A DNA stretch of 43,478 nucleotides from Nocardioides sp. (GTDB lineage Bacteria > Actinomycetota > Actinomycetes > Propionibacteriales > Nocardioidaceae): NCBI RefSeq assembly GCF_030149505.1, contig NZ_JASBRN010000007.1, positions 1 through 43,478 of the forward strand. Reading direction: 5' to 3'. A program made the position numbers and the translations under genes. Under the pieces are notes generated by a model. The model saw nothing but the letters and a program-made list of their open reading frames with translations, searched no databases and was not told the DNA's origin. Every line of letters begins with the position of its first letter. Position 1 is the stretch's first letter. Positions 36,945-43,478 of the stretch are shown here, piece after piece.

Positions 36945-37689
36945 CCAGGTTGGCCGCGACCTCGCGGTAGGCCTGGGCGCCCTTGCTGGAGCGGCTGGTC
37001 GCCAGGATGGAGCGACCGGCCGCCGGGGCCTCGGCGAACTTGATCGTCTTGGGGATCGGCGGCTCGACGACCTCGAGCTCGTAGGTCTCCGCGATCGTCT
37101 CGAGCACGGTGCGCGAGTGGTTGGTGCGCCCGTCGTACAGCGTGGGCAGCACGCCCCAGACCTCGAGCTTGCGGTTGGTGAACTTCCGCACGTCGTGGAC
37201 GGTGTCGAGCAGCTGGCCGACCCCGCGGTGCGACAGCGTCTCGCACTGCAGCGGTACCAGGACGCCGCGGGCGGCGGTCAGGGCGGCCACGGTGAGCACG
37301 CCGAGGGAGGGCGGGCAGTCCAGCAGCACCCAGTCGTAGTCGTCCTCGAGGTCCTCGACGACCATCTTGACCACGTGCTCGCGGCCGGTGCGGGTGAGCA
37401 GGTCGGCCTCCGCGCGGGCGAGCTCGATGGTCGCCGGCAGCAGGTCGACGCCGTCCTCGGTCGTGAGGATGACCTCGGTCGGGTCGGTGCCCTTGGTCAG
37501 CACGTGGTGCACCGAGAGCTCGAGGTCCTCGGGGTCGATGCCGAGGGAGAAGGTCAGGCACGCCTGCGGGTCGAGGTCGACGAGGAGCACGCGGTGCCCC
37601 AGCTCGGCCAGGGCCGCGCCGATCGAGGCGACCGAGGTGGTCTTGGCGACGCCACCCTTCTGGTTGGCGATCGCGAGTGTCGTGGTCAT
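36925..37689 (-). CDS. ParA/Soj-family ATPase
   Basis: 254 residues. The deviant Walker A is ANQKGGVAKTTSVASIGAAL, followed by LLVDLDPQACLTF, DWVLLDCPPSLGVL (Walker B) and VPLQCETLSHRGV. It is a partitioning-type P-loop ATPase that dimerises with ATP and usually binds DNA non-specifically. No parB or parS lies near, so it is an orphan, as Rv3213c is in mycobacteria, and may position another cargo. ATG at 37689 is the natural start (MTTTLAIANQKGG). The gene is convergent with the DEAD helicase and overlaps its last 20 nt. Confidence 0.93.
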   Translation of the reverse strand: MTTTLAIANQKGGVAKTTSVASIGAALAELGHRVLLVDLDPQACLTFSLGIDPEDLELSVHHVLTKGTDPTEVILTTEDGVDLLPATIELARAEADLLTRTGREHVVKMVVEDLEDDYDWVLLDCPPSLGVLTVAALTAARGVLVPLQCETLSHRGVGQLLDTVHDVRKFTNRKLEVWGVLPTLYDGRTNHSRTVLETIAETYELEVVEPPIPKTIKFAEAPAAGRSILATSRSSKGAQAYREVAANLVTRSTR

Positions 37690-37750
37690 CAGGGGTCATC
37701 ATGCCGGACGCACCCTCCCCGGCACCCCCTCGACCTGTTCTACTCCTCCC

Positions 37751-38509
37751 ATGTCTCGCTCCCTGGTCACCGGACCGACCGCCGGCATCGGTCTCGCCTT
37801 CGCCCAGCAGCTCGCCGCCCGCGGTGACGACCTGGTCCTCGTGGCTCGCGACGTCGCCCGCCTCGAGTCACTGGCCGGCGAGCTGCGCACCGCACACGGG
37901 GTGGAGGTGGAGGTGCTCCGGGCCGACCTCGCGGACCGTGCGCAGCTGCGCACCGTCGAGGAGCGGCTCGGCGACCTCCAGAGCCCGGTCGACCTGCTGG
38001 TCAACAACGCCGGCTTCGGCCTCAAGGGGCGCTTCCTCGACAACGACGTGGACGCCGAGACCGAGATGCTCGACGTCCTGGTGACCGCCGTGATGCGGCT
38101 GACCCACGCCGCGCTGCGGCCGATGGTGGCGCGCGGTTCCGGCGGGGTCATCAACGTCTCGAGCGTCGCCTCGTTCCTGCCCCGCGGCTCCTACTCGGCC
38201 GCCAAGGCCTACGTGAACCGGCTCGGCGAGTGGGCGGCCGCGGAGTACGGCCCGCAGGGCGTCACCGTCACCACGCTGTGCCCGGGGTTCGTGCGCACCG
38301 AGTTCCACGCCCGGATGGACGTGTCCCAGGACTCCGCCCCGGACTGGCTGTGGCTGGACGCCGACGACCTGGTGCGCCAGGCGCTGGCCGACCACGCCCG
38401 CGGCCGCGCGCTGTCGATCCCGAGCGTGCGTTACAAGGCGATCGCCGGGGCGGCGCGCCTGGTCCCGACTCCGGTGCTGCAGCGCTTCCAGTCGCTCGGC
38501 CGCAAGTAG
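37751..38509 (+). CDS. Short-chain dehydrogenase/reductase
   Basis: 252 residues of classical SDR: GPTAGIGLAFAQQLAARG (coenzyme site), RADLADRAQL, LVNNAGFG, the catalytic Ser in NVSSVASFL and the YSAAK pair. The C-terminus is basic and hydrophobic (KAIAGAARLVPTPVLQRFQS). The coenzyme strand is followed by LVLVARD, so NADP(H) is likely. Substrate unknown. ATG at 37751 is preceded by a pyrimidine-rich stretch rather than a Shine-Dalgarno. It diverges from parA over 61 nt and ends 6 nt before the stop of the convergent PHP gene. Confidence 0.92.
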   Translation: MSRSLVTGPTAGIGLAFAQQLAARGDDLVLVARDVARLESLAGELRTAHGVEVEVLRADLADRAQLRTVEERLGDLQSPVDLLVNNAGFGLKGRFLDNDVDAETEMLDVLVTAVMRLTHAALRPMVARGSGGVINVSSVASFLPRGSYSAAKAYVNRLGEWAAAEYGPQGVTVTTLCPGFVRTEFHARMDVSQDSAPDWLWLDADDLVRQALADHARGRALSIPSVRYKAIAGAARLVPTPVLQRFQSLGRK

Positions 38510-38515
38510 CGCGCC

Positions 38516-39394
38516 CTACAGCCCGAGCGGCTGCGGGGCGTCCCGCCCCGCGGCGCGCCGGGCGTGGGCAGCCAGGGCCAGGAGCCGCTCGAGCTCCTCG
38601 GGGTCGGTGGTGTTGCAGGCCAGGTCGTGGCCGACCTTGCCGGTGCCGTGGTGGTCGCTGGACCCGGTGACCACCAGGCCGAGGTCGCGCGCGATGCCGC
38701 GCAGCTCGGCCCGGGCGTGCTCGTCGTGGTCCTGGTGGTCGACCTCGAGGCCGGCCAGGCCGAGGTCGGCGAGCTCGGCGATCGCCTCGGCGTCGGGGAT
38801 GCGGGCGGTGCGTCGGCCCCACGCGTGCGCGACGACGGTGACGCCACCGGCGGCGGTGACCACCTCGATGGTCTCGCGCAGCGGTGCCGCGTAGCGGTCG
38901 ACGTACCCCGGCATCCCGGGGTTGAGCAGCCGGGCGAAGGCCTCGTCGCGGTCGCGGACCACACCGCGGGCCACCAGCGCGTCGGCGATGTGGGGGCGGC
39001 CGCTGGCCGCGGCGTCGCCGGAGACCCGGGCGACGTCCTCCTCGGTCAGGTCGATGCCCACGGCCCGCAGCCGCTCCAGCACCGCCGGCACCCGGTCGTT
39101 GCGGCCCTCGAGCACCTTGTCCAGCAGCGCGACGAGGGGCGGGTACGTCGGGTCGGGGAGGTAGGCGAGCAGGTGGACGCCGCGACCGTCGAGCCGCGTG
39201 CTGATCTCCATCCCCCGCACCAGCGCGATCCCGGCCGCGTCGGCGGCGCGCTCGGCCGCGGCCCACCCGTCGGCGGTGTCGTGGTCGGTCAGTCCCAGGA
39301 CGTCGAGCCCGGCGGCTGCCGCAGCCTCGACCAGCTCCTCCGGGGACTGGGTGCCGTCGCTGGCGCGGGTGTGGGTGTGCAGGTCGACCCTCAC
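38516..39394 (-). CDS. PHP domain phosphoesterase (TrpH/RNase AM-like)
   Basis: 292 residues that begin directly with the PHP metal motif VDLHTHTRASDG. Further ligands lie in LTDHDTADG, GMEISTRLDG, VVAHAWGRR and the C-terminal GSSDHHGTGK. An insertion of about 100 residues (HIADALVARGVVRDRDEAFA) is the typical TrpH-like cap. Relatives dephosphorylate 3',5'-nucleotides or trim RNA 5' ends. GTG at 39394 has GGGAGG 9 nt upstream. It starts 19 nt after the DUF6758 gene and is probably co-transcribed. It is unrelated in architecture to the PHP/HhH protein at 9081. Confidence 0.91.
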   Translation of the reverse strand: MRVDLHTHTRASDGTQSPEELVEAAAAAGLDVLGLTDHDTADGWAAAERAADAAGIALVRGMEISTRLDGRGVHLLAYLPDPTYPPLVALLDKVLEGRNDRVPAVLERLRAVGIDLTEEDVARVSGDAAASGRPHIADALVARGVVRDRDEAFARLLNPGMPGYVDRYAAPLRETIEVVTAAGGVTVVAHAWGRRTARIPDAEAIAELADLGLAGLEVDHQDHDEHARAELRGIARDLGLVVTGSSDHHGTGKVGHDLACNTTDPEELERLLALAAHARRAAGRDAPQPLGL

Positions 39395-39413
39395 CGTGCG
39401 CCCTCCCGGCGGC

Positions 39414-40046
39414 TCACCACGGCGGCGCGGGCTCGGCGAAGGGCAGCTCGACCAGCGGCGGGCCCAGGCCGGAGACGTCGCGCAGGATCCAGTCGTCGCG
39501 CAGCAGCAGCACCGCCGAGGCGGGCCGCACCACGATCCACAGCCACCGGCCGAGCGCCTCGCCGGCGACGACCGAGCGGTCCCACTCCCCCGAGCTCCCG
39601 CTGGTCGAGACCGACCACAGCGGCACCTGCTTCTGGTCCAGCCGCACCCGCACCAGCGGGGGGCCGTCGGGCAGGTCCGGGCCGGGATCGTCGTGCACGG
39701 AGCCCGCGAGCCGGGCACCCAGCCCGGTGCCGGTCTCCTCGGTCACGACCACCACGTCGACCGGGCCGTCGAGCTCGCTGGTGCCCGAGCAGCACGTCAT
39801 CGTCGCGCGGGTCCCGGCCTCGGAGCCCACGGCCGCGAAGTCGGTCACCGCCCAGCCGGGGCTCAACGGCCACGGCAGGTAGGTCGGGAAGTCGAGGGTG
39901 CGGCCGAGGTGCTCGGTGAACGCGGCGTACGACGCCGACGCAGGGCGCCACAGCCCGTCGGTGGGGCCGTGGTCGGGGCACGACCACGCCCTGCCTCCGT
40001 CGTCGGGGGCGACGGGGGCCGAGCAGCGGGGACAGGCCGGTGACAT
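39414..40046 (-). CDS. DUF6758 family protein with N-terminal zinc ribbon
   Basis: 210 residues. The N-terminus is a zinc ribbon (PACPRCSAPVAPDD, WSCPDHGP), and the rest is an alpha/beta domain with HLGRTLDFPTYLPWPLSPGW and DPGPDLPDGPPLVRVRLDQK. It matches an actinobacterial family annotated DUF6758; the function is unknown. ATG at 40046 is fixed by a TAGAGT -10 box exactly 7 nt upstream, so the longer start at 40055 is unlikely. Operon with the PHP gene downstream. Confidence 0.85.
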   Translation of the reverse strand: MSPACPRCSAPVAPDDGGRAWSCPDHGPTDGLWRPASASYAAFTEHLGRTLDFPTYLPWPLSPGWAVTDFAAVGSEAGTRATMTCCSGTSELDGPVDVVVVTEETGTGLGARLAGSVHDDPGPDLPDGPPLVRVRLDQKQVPLWSVSTSGSSGEWDRSVVAGEALGRWLWIVVRPASAVLLLRDDWILRDVSGLGPPLVELPFAEPAPPW

Positions 40047-40053
40047 CGCTCGC

Positions 40054-40059
40054 ACTCTA
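40054..40059 (-). promoter_or_regulatory. -10 box TAGAGT, leaderless start
   Basis: TAGAGT on the minus strand, spacer of 7 nt, then ATG at 40046; it lies in the 37-nt gap after the channel gene. Confidence 0.5.
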
Positions 40060-40083
40060 TCGCCGCTCTCCCTCGGACCGGGC

Positions 40084-41958
40084 TCAGTCCGCCGCGAGGA
40101 CGACGACGCGGTCCTCGGGGTGCAGGACGTGGCGGACCGATTTCGGCAGGTTCAGCCGCACCCCGAAGGCACGACCGTCCTCGGCGAGGGTCGCCGACTT
40201 CAGCCCCAGCGCGGTCTCGCCACGCGCGGAGACCGCCGCCACGACACTGGCCCAGGTCAGCTCGGCCCCGGTGGCGACGTACGCCTCGGCGGGACGCAGG
40301 TAGACCTCACTGCCCTCGGCGCCGAGGAGCTCGGCGAAGACCTCCTGCAGGCGCGGGTCCTCGGACAGCTGCGCGACGAGCAGGGAGACGATCTCGCCGC
40401 TGACGACGACGTCGTCGATGTCGGAGACCTGGGCCAGCGCTCGGTTGCGGTCGTCGAGCATCTCGCTGACCACGGGGGTGGTGTCGCCGAGCGCCCCGAG
40501 CAGGTCGCGCACGTGCAGCAGGGTGACCAGGGAGCGGGCGTCGGCGGCCTGGACACCCAGGTCGTCGGAGTAGGCCAGCACGAGGACGTGGTCGAGACCC
40601 GCGACGACGTGCTGTTCGAGCACCCGCCGGTCGGTGGTCGAGGCCTCCACGACCTCGATCTCGATGTTCTCCAGCCGCGGCAGCCGCGGCGTCCCCACCG
40701 AGGTGAGGAGGGTCAGGCGGGATCCCGGCTCGGAGAAGGAGTCCAGCTCGCTCAGCACCACCGGCGTGCGGTGGTTCCAGCCCAGCACGAGGGACGTCGA
40801 GGGCCTGCGTGCTGGGAGGTCGAGCGTCGAGCGGACCGCCGGGTCCGGCTGCGTGGTCGAGCGCACGGGGTCGACCAGCACGCCGTCGTCGGCGGCGACG
40901 ACGACCAGCCGCGCCGCCCCGACCGGGGTGCTCGGCGGCGGGTTGAGGCGTACGCCGTCGACGTCGGCGACCCCGATGACGGTGACGTCCTCCAGCGCCA
41001 GCTGCGCGGCGGCGTAGTCGAGCTCGCCGAGCCCGTGGGCGGCGCTGTCGAGGAAGTAGATCTCGTCGCCGTCGAAGTCGAACAGCTCGGCGTACACCGC
41101 GCCCGCACCCGACTGGCGCGAGGTCTGCACGAGCAGCCGGGCGATGGTGTCGTCGACGTGCAGCAGCGCCGCGTCCTGACCGACGACCAGCCGGGCCGCA
41201 CCGAGGTTGGCCTGCTCCCGGATCTCGGCCACCACGCGCGGGGTGCGGCCCTCCATGTGCGACAGCGCCAGGAGGGTCTTGATGACCTCGGCGTCCGGGT
41301 CGTCGGTCTCGGGTGCCAGGACGATGATCGACCGCGCGGCTGCGGGGTGGGTGACGGCCAGCTCGTCGACGTCCATCGGGGAGCCGCTGCGGCACACCAG
41401 GCGGGTGCCGCGCAGGTCCGGGACCTTGGCCCTGAGGTCCTCCTCCATCGCCACGCTGTCGCGGTCGGCCATCACGACCACGGCCGGGCGCCGCCGGCTC
41501 TCGTTGGCGATGCAGAGCTCGCCGATGATGGTGTAGATCGACTCCGACCAGCCCAGCACCACCGTGTGGTCGGTCTCCAGCACCCGCGACCGGCCCCGCC
41601 GCAGCTCGGCCAGCCGGGCATCGATGCCCGCCGACACGACGCCGATCAGAGCGCTCACGATGAGCAGCCCGGCGAGGGTGAGGACGAGCATCGTCAGCAG
41701 GAAGGTCCAGCTGCCGGTGTCCCCGGCGACGGTGCCCGGGTCCAGCGCGTGCATGAGTGCTTGGAAGAGCTCGTAGCCGAAGCCCTGCTCGCCGTCGCGC
41801 AGGCCGAGGAGGGCGGTGAGCACGGCGAAGACGAGCACGAGCGCCGAGGTGGCGATCACCAGCCACCCGATGAGCGCGGGGGTGCCGCGCGTCATCGTGG
41901 TGTCGAAGAAGTACCGGAAGCGGGCACCCCAGGAGGGAGCCGCGGTCGCACGAGCCAT
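40084..41958 (-). CDS. CASTOR/POLLUX-type ion channel with RCK-like domains
   Basis: 624 residues. Two membrane segments near the N-terminus (LIGWLVIATSALVLVFAVLT and LLTMLVLTLAGLLIVSALIG) flank a re-entrant pore region around FGYELFQALMHALDPG. Two regulatory RCK/TrkA-N-like Rossmann repeats follow (TVVLGWSESIYTIIGEL and LVLGWNHRTPVVLSELD). The pattern is that of bacterial relatives of plant CASTOR/POLLUX (SYM8) channels. It should be a tetrameric cation channel in the cell membrane, gated by ligand binding to the RCK gates; ion selectivity cannot be told. ATG at 41958 starts MARATAAPSWGARFRYFF. The C-terminus ends with a further domain (VYLRPAEAYVATGAELTWAS). Confidence 0.9.
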   Translation of the reverse strand: MARATAAPSWGARFRYFFDTTMTRGTPALIGWLVIATSALVLVFAVLTALLGLRDGEQGFGYELFQALMHALDPGTVAGDTGSWTFLLTMLVLTLAGLLIVSALIGVVSAGIDARLAELRRGRSRVLETDHTVVLGWSESIYTIIGELCIANESRRRPAVVVMADRDSVAMEEDLRAKVPDLRGTRLVCRSGSPMDVDELAVTHPAAARSIIVLAPETDDPDAEVIKTLLALSHMEGRTPRVVAEIREQANLGAARLVVGQDAALLHVDDTIARLLVQTSRQSGAGAVYAELFDFDGDEIYFLDSAAHGLGELDYAAAQLALEDVTVIGVADVDGVRLNPPPSTPVGAARLVVVAADDGVLVDPVRSTTQPDPAVRSTLDLPARRPSTSLVLGWNHRTPVVLSELDSFSEPGSRLTLLTSVGTPRLPRLENIEIEVVEASTTDRRVLEQHVVAGLDHVLVLAYSDDLGVQAADARSLVTLLHVRDLLGALGDTTPVVSEMLDDRNRALAQVSDIDDVVVSGEIVSLLVAQLSEDPRLQEVFAELLGAEGSEVYLRPAEAYVATGAELTWASVVAAVSARGETALGLKSATLAEDGRAFGVRLNLPKSVRHVLHPEDRVVVLAAD

Positions 41959-42002
41959 GAGCGGATCGTGCCGGACCCGGGCCCTCCCGGGACCCGAATG
42001 GG

Positions 42003-42536
42003 TCAGTCGGCCTGCGGTCCGGGCCAGTTCTTGTCCGGCTGCGGGACCGGGCGACCGGGCTGCTCACCGCCGCGGGCCTCGAGGTAGCTGTTCTTGGGCA
42101 CCATCACCTTGCGGCGGAAGATGCACACGACCTTGCCGTCCTGGTTGTAGCCGATGGTCTCCACGTGGACGACGCCGCGGTCGTCCTTGCTCTTGCTCTC
42201 CCACTTGTCGAGCACGGTCGTCTCGCCGTACAGCGTGTCCCCGTGGAAGGTCGGCGCGACGTGGCGCAGCGACTCGATCTCCAGGTTGGCGATCGCCTTG
42301 CCGGAGATGTCGGGGACCGACATGCCGAGCAGGATGGAGTAGACGTAGTTGCCGACCACGACGTTCTTGCCGAACTGGGTGGTCTCCTCCGCGTAGTTGG
42401 TGTCGAGGTGGAGCGGGTGATGGTTCATCGTGAGCAGGCAGAACATGTGGTCGTCGAACTCGGTGACCGTCTTGCCGGGCCAGTGCTTGTAGGTCGCGCC
42501 GACCTCGAACTCCTCGTAGCTGCGACCGAACTGCAC
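42003..42536 (-). CDS. MaoC family dehydratase
   Basis: 177 residues of hot-dog fold. The hydratase motif appears as MNHHPLHLDTNYAEETTQFG, with the catalytic His and nearby Asp (FDDHMF). VVVGNYVYSILLGM and VAPTFHGDTLYGETTVLDKW follow, as in MaoC-like enoyl- or mesaconyl-type CoA hydratases. It probably hydrates a 2-enoyl-CoA in the cytoplasm. GTG at 42536 has a GAGGAG Shine-Dalgarno. The 112-nt region shared with the divergent lipoprotein gene contains an inverted repeat ACCC-GT-GGGT that could be an operator. The C-terminal tail (GRPVPQPDKNWPGPQAD) is disordered. Confidence 0.9.
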   Translation of the reverse strand: MQFGRSYEEFEVGATYKHWPGKTVTEFDDHMFCLLTMNHHPLHLDTNYAEETTQFGKNVVVGNYVYSILLGMSVPDISGKAIANLEIESLRHVAPTFHGDTLYGETTVLDKWESKSKDDRGVVHVETIGYNQDGKVVCIFRRKVMVPKNSYLEARGGEQPGRPVPQPDKNWPGPQAD

Positions 42537-42648
42537 GTCAGGCTCCTCTGCGTCTCATCGTCCCCACCGGAGGTGGTGACCCACGGGTAACAAGCGCTGG
42601 TCATCCTGCCACGCGGAACCCCTCCGGACGGGCTAGCGTCTCAGCACC

Positions 42649-43170
42649 ATGAGCATGCTCCGCGTCACCTCCCGCACCCTGGCCGCCGTCGCCTCGGGGG
42701 CGCTTGCGCTCGCACTGGCGGGCTGCGCAGGCGGCGACGACGTGGCTCGCGACGAACCGACGCCTGCTGGCTCCCCCTCGTCGGAACCGGCTCCGCTGGA
42801 CGAGCCCGACGACGGCGGGTTCGCACCCACCACCTACTCCTACACGCTGCGGATCTCCTGCTACTGCCCGTACGCCGCCGTGCCGGTGCGCGTGAGCGTC
42901 GAGGGCGACAGCGTGGTGGACGCGGTCTTCGAGCGCGGCGGTGGCCGCGGCGGCGCCACCCGCGGGGAGCAGGCACCCGAGCTGCTGCGGCTCTCTGTCG
43001 AGGACGTGCTCGCCGCAGCCGAGGAGGCCGAGGCCGCCGGCGCCCACGAGGTCACCGTCGAGTGGCCCGAGGGCAGCGAGCACCCGACCGAGGTCTACAT
43101 CGACCGCAACGAGATGGCGATCGACGAGGAGGTCGGCTACACGATCTCCGACCTGGAGGTCGTCGCCTAG
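42649..43170 (+). CDS. Secreted lipoprotein (DUF6174-like)
   Basis: 173 residues. A lipoprotein signal peptide ends in the lipobox LAGC with Cys26. A disordered acidic/Pro linker comes next (EPTPAGSPSSEPAPLDEPDD). The domain has YSYTLRISCYCPYAAVPVRV, VVDAVFERGGG, LLRLSVEDVLAAAEEAEAAG, VTVEWPEGSEHPTEVYIDRN and VGYTISDLEV, a pattern seen in DUF6174 lipoproteins. The CYC pair may form a disulfide or bind a ligand. The role is unknown. A TAGCGT -10 box lies 9 nt before the ATG. Confidence 0.85.
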   Translation: MSMLRVTSRTLAAVASGALALALAGCAGGDDVARDEPTPAGSPSSEPAPLDEPDDGGFAPTTYSYTLRISCYCPYAAVPVRVSVEGDSVVDAVFERGGGRGGATRGEQAPELLRLSVEDVLAAAEEAEAAGAHEVTVEWPEGSEHPTEVYIDRNEMAIDEEVGYTISDLEVVA

Positions 43171-43211
43171 CTGCTCTGCTCCGGCATCGTCACGACTGCC
43201 CCAGGCTGGAC

Positions 43212-43248
43212 GGTCGAGCAGCGAGCGCCAGCGAGCGTCGTCGAGACC
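43212..43248. repeat. Palindromic extragenic repeat of Nocardioides type
   Basis: A 37-nt element starting GGTCGAGCAGCGAGCGCCAG and ending TCGTCGAGACC, with partly inverted ends (GGTC/GACC) and an internal repeat GCGAGCG. From memory, such elements recur between genes in Nocardioides and related genomes. Only one copy is in the window. The surrounding 43171-43335 shows no gene, and its base composition is less GC-rich than the genes nearby. Confidence 0.5.
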
Positions 43249-43335
43249 GGGTACGCCGTTCGCCCTGCCGTCTCCTGTGGTTGCTCCCCGGGTCGCCGTT
43301 GGTGGGTCGTGGCGGGTTCGCGCGGCAGCAGGTCC

Positions 43336-43478
43336 TCATTGACGGAGAAGCGTGGTCGCCGTGGGTGCCAGCTGGGCTTCTTGGTTGCGCTTGCCTCGAC
43401 GGTCGCCCTGCGCTGGGGTGCTCGCTTCGGTCGGGCTTCGATCGACGCCCGCGATCTCGCCGAAAAGTGGTTTTGACC
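43336..43478 (-). CDS. Possible C-terminal end of a gene entering from the right edge (partial)
   Basis: A minus-strand frame without stops runs from the window end to a TGA at 43336-43338. It reads KPLFGEIAGVD, then GDRRGKRNQEAQLAPT and a terminal TTLLRQ. The codon use is less GC-rich at third positions than in the rest of the window. I do not recognise the sequence, and 47 codons are not enough to be sure it is coding. Confidence 0.25.
   Translation of the reverse strand, partial: SKPLFGEIAGVDRSPTEASTPAQGDRRGKRNQEAQLAPTATTLLRQ

Noticed and set aside
1..43478. CRISPR array, rRNA genes, second tRNA
   Set aside because: No regularly spaced direct repeats, no rRNA-like stretches and no other cloverleaf were seen on either strand.

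Overview
The window is about 43.5 kb of very GC-rich chromosome from an actinomycete. GTG starts, GTGA stop/start overlaps, TANNNT -10 boxes placed 5-7 nt ahead of leaderless starts, WhiB7, mycoredoxin, AdnAB and MoeZ all point to Actinobacteria. The repeat at 43212-43248 and the gene content suggest Nocardioidaceae (Nocardioides-like), but that is inference. From memory, the gene order matches the Mycobacterium tuberculosis Rv3193c-Rv3213c block (UPF0182, YlbL, zincin, whiB7, uvrD2, mrx1, nudC, adnB, adnA, then moeB/moeZ, TetR, DUF3107, ferritin-like, DEAD helicase, ParA), with insertions.

Layout. 1-834: the decayed end of an integrated element against the 3' end of an initiator tRNA gene, with the tail of an ISL3 transposase and a deletion fusion of a DUF932 gene start to a tyrosine-recombinase catalytic domain. 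835-5888: tRNA-fMet, then the minus-strand operon ylbL - PPA1309-like - UPF0182 and a small membrane protein gene. 5951-11649: moaE, zincin-like DUF2342 protein, Nudix hydrolase, YgjP-like metallopeptidase, PHP/HhH protein, crotonase and DUF5679 protein. A gene-free 327-nt stretch here holds a cluster of DnaA-box-like TCCACA motifs and a promoter-driven structured RNA candidate. 11780-14219: the whiB7 locus, with a lone TOMM leader-binding/cyclodehydratase-like protein, a tiny zinc-ribbon gene, two tandem paralogous 54-aa basic proteins, whiB7 and its attenuating leader (67-aa upstream ORF, terminator, antiterminator, WhiB7-type promoter). 14220-24713: stress and repair genes uvrD2, mycoredoxin, nudC, an atypical SDR, adnB and adnA. 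24835-31652: a less conserved block with AIM24, PlsC-like acyltransferase, sulfotransferase, SpoIIE-type phosphatase, PucR-type regulator and two tandem secreted serine proteases. 31843-37689: moeZ, TetR regulator, DUF3107, membrane protein, ferritin-like protein, DEAD-box helicase and ParA. 37751-43170: SDR, TrpH-like PHP protein, DUF6758 protein, CASTOR/POLLUX-type channel, MaoC dehydratase and a lipoprotein. The right end is mostly non-coding with a palindromic repeat and a possible gene tail.

Functional links: MoaE and MoeZ both serve sulfur transfer for molybdenum cofactor (MoeZ also for other sulfur carriers). AdnAB and UvrD2 process broken DNA. WhiB7, mycoredoxin and NudC fit redox and antibiotic-stress responses. 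The most interesting part is the whiB7 locus, because a complete attenuation mechanism can be read from the sequence and because two duplicated, undescribed small proteins follow whiB7 on the same strand.
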